Shown here piece by piece: positions 1-5,014 of a stretch of 14,707 bases of DNA. The notes beneath the pieces are model-generated. The model was not told the DNA's origin. It ran no database searches and saw nothing but the letters and a program-made list of their open reading frames with translations. Both the position numbers and the translations under genes were made by a program. The stretch is taken from assembly GCA_001777995.1 (NCBI GenBank), contig MFFV01000044.1:1-14707 (forward strand). Reading direction: 5' to 3'. Numbering within the stretch: the stretch's first letter is position 1; every line of letters begins with the position of its first letter. This stretch comes from Candidatus Falkowbacteria bacterium RIFCSPLOWO2_02_FULL_45_15. Lineage in GTDB: Bacteria > Patescibacteriota > Patescibacteriia > Patescibacteriales > XYC2-FULL-47-12.

Positions 1-137
1 TAGAATTATGAATTATGAATTGAAACTTTAAAATTTGGACATCGGAAATTGTTTGAAAATTAAAAATTGTCACCGCCATGGCGGGATCCCGCTGCGGCGG
101 AAAAAATTGAAAATTTATATACGCTAATACAAACAAT
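1..137. repeat. AT-rich degenerate intergenic repeats
   Basis: This non-coding stretch opens with tandem copies of the heptamer GAATTAT (3-9 and 10-16) followed by partial copies (GAATT, 17-21). Further on come several loosely repeated blocks of the type AAAATT and AAATTG. It is interrupted only by the GC-rich palindrome at 73-100. No tRNA or coding signal is visible. Low-complexity AATT-type spacers like this are common in Patescibacteria intergenic DNA (general knowledge). The segment may simply be spacer beyond the end of the pilus operon. Confidence 0.5.
73..100. repeat. GC-rich nested palindromic element (REP-like)
   Basis: Two perfect palindromes overlap here: CCGCCATGGCGG at 73-84 and GCGGGATCCCGC at 81-92. 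They are framed by CCGCC (73-77) and GGCGG (96-100), so the whole 28-base block can also fold as one stem. It stands out sharply from the AT-rich DNA on both sides. Its right part (GCGGGA, then GCTGCGG and CGG) resembles the palindromic block inside pilM at 9592-9641, which suggests a small dispersed palindromic repeat family. No poly-T tract follows on either strand, so it is not an obvious intrinsic terminator. Confidence 0.55.
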
Positions 138-317
138 ATGCCTGTTGCCAACTCTACCGCCGGATATTGCCAAGCTATTGGACGCTTACAATGCCGGCAC
201 TCCCCCTTTAATAAAATAAAACTTATCAGCGGAATATTATCGTACCAGGCGATTGGCTGTTTACAATGCGGACAGTACGAACGGCCTAAAATTGTCTTTT
301 GGCGGCGCAGCCGATAA
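138..317 (+). CDS. Possible small Cys-containing protein (59 aa), unrecognised
   Basis: An ATG at 138 opens a 59-codon frame that ends at TAA 315-317. I do not recognise the product. It contains two similar segments, YCQAIGRLQC near residues 10-19 and YQAIGCLQC near residues 36-44, so the Q-A-I-G-x-L-Q-C core occurs twice. The underlying DNA (about 169-196 and 245-272) matches at roughly 21 of 28 bases, so this may be an internal duplication of a small Cys-bearing unit. There is no Shine-Dalgarno and no transmembrane segment. It lies beyond the end of the convergent pilin gene. It could equally be a decayed repeat or gene remnant that happens to stay open; the confidence reflects that. Confidence 0.25.
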   Translation: MPVANSTAGYCQAIGRLQCRHSPFNKIKLISGILSYQAIGCLQCGQYERPKIVFWRRSR

Positions 318-395
318 ATCAGGCAATTTAAAAAACTGCCGACACATAAACCAACAATAAAGATAATTAATAGCATTGGTAAAAAATTAAAAATT

Positions 396-863
396 TTACT
401 GAATGCCTTCCGGCGTCGCCGTGCGCTGCCCCGCGGCCAGCGTCCCGGTTTCTTTTTCTAAAGTAAACGTGAGCGTGTAATTCTTGCCGTCCGCCGAGTT
501 ATAAATATAGGAATTGTCCGCCGGCGGCAGCGGCGCCGAAGGCAATTTTTTAAAATAAACGGCGGAACAGCCTTCTTCCGACCCTTGAAAGCCGCTGGCC
601 GTATCGCAGAATACTCCATAATCGGCGCTGCCTAAAACTATTTCCGCCGCGACGGGGAAAGCGTTCTTATTATAAAAATAAAGCTCCAGCGCGCTCTGTA
701 GCTGCCGGACATCCGATACCCGAATAATGTCTCTTGTGGTAGCGCGGCTGTTAGCTAAAGAAGCGACCGTCAGCGTCAGCAGTACGCCCAAAATAAATAT
801 CACCACCAACACTTCAATTAAGGTAAACCCCTGACGTTGGTAATTTAATAATTTAGCGCCCAT
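396..863 (-). CDS. Type IV prepilin (pilin 1, minor-pilin candidate)
   Basis: This is a type IV pilin precursor of 155 aa. A short leader ends in Gly12, followed by the class III signal FTLIEVLVVI: prepilin peptidase should cleave before Phe13, and Glu17 is the conserved position-5 Glu of the mature pilin. The hydrophobic alpha-1 helix runs to about residue 36. The globular part holds two cysteines (C86, C99), a possible disulfide. Its C-terminal beta region (Y-T-L-T-F-T-L-E, then a Gly-rich tail) aligns by eye with those of the two upstream pilins, so the three are paralogues, but it lacks their ARxKARDAKR helix motif and is the most diverged. It is the last gene of the minus-strand cluster, with its own extended -10 promoter (897-905) and no clear Shine-Dalgarno. 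A minor or tip pilin role is inferred. Confidence 0.93.
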   Translation of the reverse strand: MGAKLLNYQRQGFTLIEVLVVIFILGVLLTLTVASLANSRATTRDIIRVSDVRQLQSALELYFYNKNAFPVAAEIVLGSADYGVFCDTASGFQGSEEGCSAVYFKKLPSAPLPPADNSYIYNSADGKNYTLTFTLEKETGTLAAGQRTATPEGIQ

Positions 864-896
864 ATTTTTAGTTAATGTTTAATTTCGCCTGCCTTT

Positions 897-905
897 AGTA
901 TACCA
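897..905 (-). promoter_or_regulatory. Extended -10 promoter of pilin 1
   Basis: On the minus strand this reads TGGTATACT, an extended -10 (TGn plus TATACT, one mismatch to TATAAT). The start codon lies about 34 bases downstream, giving an inferred leader of about 27 nt without a Shine-Dalgarno. No good -35 is visible, as is usual for extended -10 promoters. It sits directly downstream of the pilin 2 terminator, so pilin 1 probably restarts transcription here. The pilin 2 promoter has the same TATGGTAT context. Confidence 0.55.
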
Positions 906-921
906 TAAACCGCCGTAATAT

Positions 922-960
922 AAAAAACTTCTCCTCTTTGGTCTAAGCCGTTAAGGAGAA
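922..960 (-). terminator. Intrinsic terminator after pilin 2
   Basis: On the minus strand TTCTCCT (from 954-960) pairs with AGGAGAA (from 929-935), a 7-bp stem with an 18-nt loop. It is followed at once by GTTTTTT (922-928). The stem lies about 30 bases past the pilin 2 stop codon. The plus-strand reading also carries a T-run after the stem, so it could work in both directions. The loop is long and the stem modest, so efficiency is uncertain. Confidence 0.55.
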
Positions 961-989
961 ATTTTTTATAAAAAATTTTAACTTTATGC

Positions 990-1463
990 CTAGCTAGCGC
1001 AGGCGCCGGGAGTGATGGTGCCGCCGGCATTAATATGATTCAAGCCCTTAGTCAATCCGCCCACTCCTTCTTCCAGGTAAAAACAAATTTCGTAATCGCT
1101 CGTGCTTTCCGCCTTAGTCATGGCATAAGCGCAAGTAGCGGCGCTAGCCGCACTGCAAGCCGCGGTTCCGCTCGAGTCGGCAATTTTGCTCCAATCAACT
1201 CCGCCGAATGTGCCGCAAGCGGTCGTTAACTCTCCCACCGCGTCGCATCCGTCCGGCAATATGTTATAGCCGCCGCTAGCCGTGTTAGCCGCTTCCATTT
1301 CAATCACGTTGCTCAATTGTTTAACGTCCGAAACGCGCTTGGCGTCGCGCGCTTTGCCGCGGGCGCTGTTGAGCGAAACTACCGCCATCGTGGAAAGCAG
1401 GCCGATGATGGCAATCACCACCAGCAATTCAATGAGAGTAAAACCTTTTTGTGTGGTTTTCAT
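990..1463 (-). CDS. Type IV prepilin (pilin 2, probable major pilin)
   Basis: A 157-aa type IV prepilin. It has a 7-residue leader (MKTTQKG), then FTLIELLVVI with Glu12 at mature position 5, and a hydrophobic helix to about residue 30. The motif ARGKARDAKRVSDV follows and is shared almost intact with pilin 3, pointing to duplication. The globular domain has six cysteines (C73, C83, C103, C111, C127, C155), an even number compatible with three disulfides. A divergently encoded DsbA-like protein lies nearby. Expression signals single this gene out: an extended -10 promoter with a perfect TATAAT (1571-1579), a leader of about 100 nt with a hairpin, a strong Shine-Dalgarno (1467-1475), and a terminator downstream. 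No other gene here has that set, so it is probably the major pilin subunit (inference). The stop codon is TAG. Confidence 0.95.
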   Translation of the reverse strand: MKTTQKGFTLIELLVVIAIIGLLSTMAVVSLNSARGKARDAKRVSDVKQLSNVIEMEAANTASGGYNILPDGCDAVGELTTACGTFGGVDWSKIADSSGTAACSAASAATCAYAMTKAESTSDYEICFYLEEGVGGLTKGLNHINAGGTITPGACAS

Positions 1464-1466
1464 ATC

Positions 1467-1513
1467 TCACCTCCTAACTTTATGTGGATACTGTTACGTA
1501 ACCCACAAAGTTA
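1467..1513 (-). promoter_or_regulatory. Pilin 2 Shine-Dalgarno with adjoining leader hairpin
   Basis: Read on the minus strand, AGGAGGTGA (1467-1475) lies 3 bases before the pilin 2 ATG and matches the anti-Shine-Dalgarno over nine bases. Immediately upstream, TAACTTTGTGG (1503-1513) pairs with CCAC-AT-AAAGTTA (1475-1487): 11 bp with a 2-nt bulge. The 15-nt loop contains the perfect palindrome GTTACGTAAC (1493-1502). The hairpin therefore ends on the first base of the Shine-Dalgarno. It may stabilise the mRNA 5' end, or hold or present the ribosome site; which one cannot be told from sequence. No other gene of the operon has a comparable site. Confidence 0.6.
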
Positions 1514-1570
1514 AATTATAAAATTATGTTATTAAATTAATCTTTAGTTAGTTTCATTAGGCTTATCCAC

Positions 1571-1579
1571 ATTATACCA
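1571..1579 (-). promoter_or_regulatory. Extended -10 promoter of pilin 2
   Basis: The minus strand reads TGGTATAAT, a perfect extended -10. A weak -35 candidate (TTAGCG) lies 18 bases upstream, across a G-run in the space after the pilin 3 stop codon. The start point would be near 1564, giving a leader of about 100 nt before the ATG at 1463. Together with the downstream terminator this makes pilin 2 a likely single-gene transcript within the cluster. Confidence 0.65.
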
Positions 1580-1610
1580 TAAATAACCGCCCCCCGCTAA
1601 CTTTGGCTTA

Positions 1611-2099
1611 TTAATAAACTTGCCCCTCAATATCAATGGCGTGCAATCTGGCGGTCCAGCCGGCAATGTTTGTTTCTAAATAAAAGTAAATCTGCGCGTT
1701 AGCCACATTGGTGCTGCCAATATTCAGCGAGTACTGGCAAGGCGAACTAGCTCCGGCCCGGCAAATAGCGCTCGGGTCATCAGGATTAATTACGCTCGGG
1801 TCGCTGAACAGCTTTAAGGCATTGGCAACGGATTCCGGGCCAGTACAGGAGCGAACATTCTTTTCGGCCGAGGCGGCATTGCAGCCCGCTAAATCTAACG
1901 GCCGCGTGCCTTCCGTAGCGGCAATAGCTAAAACATTAGCCATTTGCCGCACGTCGCTTAAGCGCTTGGCATCGCGCGCTTTAGCGCGGGCGTCGTTTAA
2001 GGACACTACTACCATTGACGATAAAATACCGATGATGCTGATTACAATCAGCAATTCTATCAAGGTGAAACCTTGATGGTTAGCTATTAATTTTTTCAT
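1611..2099 (-). CDS. Type IV prepilin (pilin 3)
   Basis: A 162-aa type IV prepilin. The leader MKKLIANHQG is followed by FTLIELLIVI; cleavage is expected after Gly10, and Glu15 is mature position 5. After the hydrophobic helix, ARAKARDAKRLSDVRQMANV aligns nearly residue for residue with pilin 2. The globular part carries four cysteines (C73, C85, C113, C121), consistent with two disulfides. The C-terminal stretch (QIYFYLE, then G-W-T-A-R-L-H-A-I) matches the pilin 2 ending YEICFYLE, then G-L-T-K-G-L-N-H-I. It follows pilC after a structured 127-base gap and lacks a good Shine-Dalgarno. It may be read through from pilC or have its own weak promoter. A minor or alternative major pilin are both possible. 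Confidence 0.94.
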   Translation of the reverse strand: MKKLIANHQGFTLIELLIVISIIGILSSMVVVSLNDARAKARDAKRLSDVRQMANVLAIAATEGTRPLDLAGCNAASAEKNVRSCTGPESVANALKLFSDPSVINPDDPSAICRAGASSPCQYSLNIGSTNVANAQIYFYLETNIAGWTARLHAIDIEGQVY

Positions 2100-2148
2100 A
2101 GTTATTTCTTGGATGTTAGTTAATTTAGTTGCTTAGTATTATTTTTTA

Positions 2149-2221
2149 TCCATACACCTTCCAGAATACCCCCACACCAAATTTTGGTGTGGAGGAATGC
2201 CCAGCGGTGAAGGTGTTTGGA
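2149..2221. repeat. Nested stem-loop between pilC and pilin 3
   Basis: The outer arms TCCA-t-ACACCTTC (2149-2161) and GAAGGTGT-t-TGGA (2209-2221) pair over 12 bp with one T-T mismatch. Inside sits a near-perfect hairpin, CCACACCAAA (2172-2181) with TTTGGTGTGG (2183-2192), a 21-base palindrome. It fills most of the gap between the pilC stop and the pilin 3 start. Neither strand has a poly-T run directly after the stem, so it does not look like a standard intrinsic terminator. A processing or stabilising structure separating platform from pilin mRNA, or a mobile palindromic repeat, are the main options. Confidence 0.6.
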
Positions 2222-2226
2222 TTTAT

Positions 2227-3426
2227 TTAAAATTGATTAGCCAGGTTATACATCGGCATAATAATGGCGGCGACCATAATGCCGACTCCGATGCCCATCA
2301 GTACCATAATCAGCGGCTCCATCAAGGTGACTAAATTAGCGACTAAATTATTGACTTCGCGCGCGTAAAAATCCGTGATGCGCTCTAAAATGATGTCTAA
2401 TTTACCCGTCTTTTCTCCCACGGCTAACATCTGGGCAACCATTGACGGTATTTCCTTGCTGGCACTAAAAACGCTTGAAATTGAGCTTCCTCCCTCCACT
2501 TCCTGTTTAGTCCGCATAATTAAATCATGATAAACGCTGTTGCCGACCACATCCGCCGCTATTTTTAAGCTGCTCGCAATCGCTACGCCGCCGGCAATCA
2601 GAGTATTCATTGAGCGCGTAAAACGCACGATAGCGATTTTTTGAAAAAGTTGGCCGAAAATCGGCATTTTCAATTTTAGATAATCAATTTGCCAGCGGCC
2701 AACCGCTGTTTTGCCGTAATACTTTACGGCGGCTGCTAATCCGGCGGCTATTAAAATTACGAGCCACCAATAACTGGCGGCGGCGTCAGAAACGGCCATT
2801 AAAATTCTCGTGGCCAAGGGCAACTGCCCGCCCGACTCGGCAATAACGGCCGTCAATTTCGGCACTACCCAGACAACCATCACTCCGCCTACTCCGGTCA
2901 AACCGACCAACACGAATACCGGGTAAATCATCGCCCCGCGGATTTTATGCATCATGTCATAGTCTTTTTCCATCTCATCCGCCAAATAATTTAACACTTC
3001 GTCCAGTTTTCCGCTCGTTTCCCCCGCGCGCACTACGTTCACGTAAAATCCGCTAAATATTTTCGGCCGCGCCGCAAGCGCGTCCGAAAGTTTTGAGCCG
3101 CCGTTCACTTCGTCCGCTATTTCCGACACTACTGCCTTTAAAGCCGGGCTGACCGTTTGGTCTATTAATACTTTTAACGCCTGCACTACCGGGATGCTGG
3201 CCGAAATCATCACCGAAAACTGACGGGAAAATATCACCACCTCTTTTGCTTTTATCCGGTTTAAAAAGTTTAAATTAAAATTCAGCCCTCTTTTTCGTTT
3301 AATGGTCACCACTTTAAGATTATGGTCAACCAGCAGACTAACCGCTAATTGCTCGTTGCCGGCGTCAATCATACCCTGCTTGATATGGCCGTCGGCATCT
3401 TTAGCTTGGTAAGTAAAAATTGGCAT
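2227..3426 (-). CDS. pilC: Type IV pilus inner-membrane platform protein PilC
   Basis: PilC (GspF family) is the polytopic platform that couples the PilB and PilT ATPases to pilin insertion. At 399 aa it has the normal family length. Two repeated cytoplasmic T2SSF domains are visible (about 66-190 and 268-390), each with the helical signature: GETSGKLDEVL at 135-145 and GEKTGKLDIIL at 337-347. Membrane segments lie near 167-189, 218-236 and 368-392. The N-terminus MPIFTYQAKDADGHIKQG is typical of the family. It lies 14 bases downstream of the PilT-like gene and upstream of the pilins, the classic order. No strong Shine-Dalgarno is seen. Confidence 0.97.
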   Translation of the reverse strand: MPIFTYQAKDADGHIKQGMIDAGNEQLAVSLLVDHNLKVVTIKRKRGLNFNLNFLNRIKAKEVVIFSRQFSVMISASIPVVQALKVLIDQTVSPALKAVVSEIADEVNGGSKLSDALAARPKIFSGFYVNVVRAGETSGKLDEVLNYLADEMEKDYDMMHKIRGAMIYPVFVLVGLTGVGGVMVVWVVPKLTAVIAESGGQLPLATRILMAVSDAAASYWWLVILIAAGLAAAVKYYGKTAVGRWQIDYLKLKMPIFGQLFQKIAIVRFTRSMNTLIAGGVAIASSLKIAADVVGNSVYHDLIMRTKQEVEGGSSISSVFSASKEIPSMVAQMLAVGEKTGKLDIILERITDFYAREVNNLVANLVTLMEPLIMVLMGIGVGIMVAAIIMPMYNLANQF

Positions 3427-3440
3427 AAGAAAACATCCCG

Positions 3441-4514
3441 CTATTTGATTATTATTTTAAAATCGTCTTTGCGCGGAGCGACGGCTAAAGCGTCTTCCTG
3501 GCTCACCTGACCGGCGCGCACTAAATTGACCAGCGCCTGCGTCATGCTAATCATCCCCTGATCGCCTGAAGTCTGGATAATGGTTTCGATTTGTTTTAAT
3601 TTTCCTTCGCGGATGACTGATTTTATGGCGGACGCGCCTATTAATACTTCCGCCGCCAAAACCGTCCCGCCGCCGTTTTTCGGCAGAAGTTTCTGGATAA
3701 CGATTCCTTCCAAAACATCGGCTAATAACATCCGCGCCGAATCAATCTTGGCGCTAGCGTAACAATTAAGTATCTTCTCTATTACTCTGGTCGCGGTATC
3801 GGCGCTCATCTCCAACAACACTAAACAATTAGTAGAGGCTATCTCTAAAACCAAAGGCAAGGCATCGGTAAACTGCTCCTGGATATCAGCCACCGCTAAA
3901 ATATCAATATCCTCTTGCTGGCAATACCGTAAGCCGTCCAGCAGGGATTTTACGTCCCGGCCGATAAGGCGCTGCTCAATCACGCTTTCTTTGCTAATCA
4001 GGAACATTTCAATGGGATTTTCTAAGGTTAAAATGCGCTTGCGCTGGCGCTGGTTGACATGCTCCAGCATCGCCCCGATAGTGGTGGTTTTGCCGCTGCC
4101 GTAAGGGCCGGCGACTACCACCAAACCGGAGTTTAAAGAGCTCAAGTCAGCTACTGCTTTGGGGACGGCGATAGCGTCTAAACTGCGAGTTTCTCCCGCA
4201 ATGAGGCGAAAAGAAACGGCGAGGAGATTTTTTTGATAATAAATATTTATCTTAAAGCGCCAGTGCCCCCCTAAAGTTTTTACCGTCGTCAACTCCCGCC
4301 TGTCCTCCAAAATTTTTTTCTCTTCCTCCTCTAAAAAAGAATTAACCATCTGCGCCAGCAGCTCCTGTTCAATAAGTTTTTCTTCGGCTAGTTTCAGTAA
4401 ACGGCCGTCTTTACGAATTACCGGAATACTGCCGACTGACAAATGCAGTTCTGACGCCTGTTGTTTGGCCGTTTCCGCCAGTAAACGATTGAATAAGATG
4501 TTATAAACTTCCAT
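3441..4514 (-). CDS. pilT: PilT-like ATPase with degenerate catalytic boxes
   Basis: A 357-aa protein of the PilT branch of secretion ATPases, whose normal role is pilus retraction. Kept PilT features: an N-terminal ASELHLSVGSIPVIRKDG segment (canonical SDLH), the RFKINIYYQ and FRLI arginine regions, and the C-terminal block SAIKSVIREGK (295-305) plus GMISMTQAL (320-328). Walker A is GPYGSGKTT (136-144), with the catalytic Lys142. The other boxes are altered: the Asp box reads LENPIE (D to N at 166); Walker B reads IDILAVADIQE instead of PDIILVGEMRD (E to D at 210, G to A at 209, R to Q at 212); and the His box reads TNCLVLLEMSADTA, losing both histidines (C230, S237). It may bind ATP but hydrolyse it poorly, acting as a regulator or a slow motor (inference). 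It lies between the response regulator and pilC. A divergent but active PilT cannot be excluded. Confidence 0.88.
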   Translation of the reverse strand: MEVYNILFNRLLAETAKQQASELHLSVGSIPVIRKDGRLLKLAEEKLIEQELLAQMVNSFLEEEEKKILEDRRELTTVKTLGGHWRFKINIYYQKNLLAVSFRLIAGETRSLDAIAVPKAVADLSSLNSGLVVVAGPYGSGKTTTIGAMLEHVNQRQRKRILTLENPIEMFLISKESVIEQRLIGRDVKSLLDGLRYCQQEDIDILAVADIQEQFTDALPLVLEIASTNCLVLLEMSADTATRVIEKILNCYASAKIDSARMLLADVLEGIVIQKLLPKNGGGTVLAAEVLIGASAIKSVIREGKLKQIETIIQTSGDQGMISMTQALVNLVRAGQVSQEDALAVAPRKDDFKIIIK

Positions 4515-4525
4515 AAAAAACCGGG

Positions 4526-4903
4526 TTATATTTTCAACACTGATTTTACTTTAGCTACCACCTCCTGCGGCATAAAGTGCGCTTTAATCAAAAAATCTTT
4601 AGCTCCCAATTCCAGGCCCTTGGTTACCTCTTCTTTCTGGCTTAAGTTAGTCAATAAAATAACCGGGATATTTTTGGAGCGCTGGTCTTTATTAAGCTCT
4701 TGCAGCACTTCAAACCCGCTCATTTTCGGCAACAGCACGTCTAATAAAATCAAATCCGGCGCTTTTTCTTTCGCTAATTTCAACCCGGTAGCGCCGTTGT
4801 CGGCGATAAAAACTTCAAAGCCATCGGCGCGAAATTTATCGGCGTACATGTTAAGCAAAAAATTATCATCCTCCACTAATAGTATTTTTAGTTGTTTAGC
4901 CAT
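4526..4903 (-). CDS. Stand-alone receiver-domain response regulator (CheY/PilG-like)
   Basis: A 125-aa single receiver domain with no output domain. The acidic pocket is E11-D12-D13, the phosphoacceptor is D55 in LILLDVLLP, the conserved Thr is T85 in VILLTNLSQ, and the conserved Lys is K107 in KDFLIKA. All catalytic positions are present, so it should be phosphorylated by a histidine kinase, but none lies in the window. It sits between pilB and the pilT-like gene, 11 bases from the latter, so it probably signals to one of the two motors, as PilG and PilH or CheY-like proteins do in other T4P systems (family knowledge; the role here is inferred). Its start codon overlaps the palindrome ATACGCGTAT (4902-4911). 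Confidence 0.93.
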   Translation of the reverse strand: MAKQLKILLVEDDNFLLNMYADKFRADGFEVFIADNGATGLKLAKEKAPDLILLDVLLPKMSGFEVLQELNKDQRSKNIPVILLTNLSQKEEVTKGLELGAKDFLIKAHFMPQEVVAKVKSVLKI

Positions 4904-4917
4904 ACGCGTATAATGTT

Positions 4918-5007
4918 ATGCTAATCTACGAATAAATACCAATCTACTAATCGCGAATAATTTATAATTAGCAATTCGTTGATTAGCATTTATTAGCGGA
5001 TTAGCAT
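4918..5007. repeat. Inverted and direct repeats between pilB and the response regulator
   Basis: ATGCTAATC (4918-4926) is the exact inverse of GATTAGCAT, which occurs twice as a direct repeat (4981-4989 and 4999-5007). The DNA between is AT-rich, with loose copies of CTAATC, ATTAGC and AATAAAT. The operon transcript could fold through this 111-base gap, bringing the pilB stop close to the regulator start, and the two right-hand copies give alternative pairings. It resembles the degenerate TAG-ATT-type spacers seen in CPR genomes. No Shine-Dalgarno or clear promoter is visible. Confidence 0.5.
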
Positions 5008-5014
5008 TATAGTT

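Noticed and set aside
1..395. CRISPR array or tRNA in the gene-poor left end
   Set aside because: Repeats are short and irregular without unique spacers, and no cloverleaf with a CCA-proximal stem could be found.
379..399. AT-only hairpin GTAAAA/TTTTAC at the end of pilin 1 as a terminator
   Set aside because: The stem is weak and AT-only, overlaps the stop codon, and is indistinguishable from the surrounding AT-rich repeats.
1483..1571. TGTGGATA/TATCCACA long-range 8-bp pairing in the pilin 2 leader that would compete with the leader hairpin, as in a riboswitch
   Set aside because: The upstream arm (1564-1571) lies between the -10 box and the expected start point near 1564, so it would mostly not be present in the transcript.
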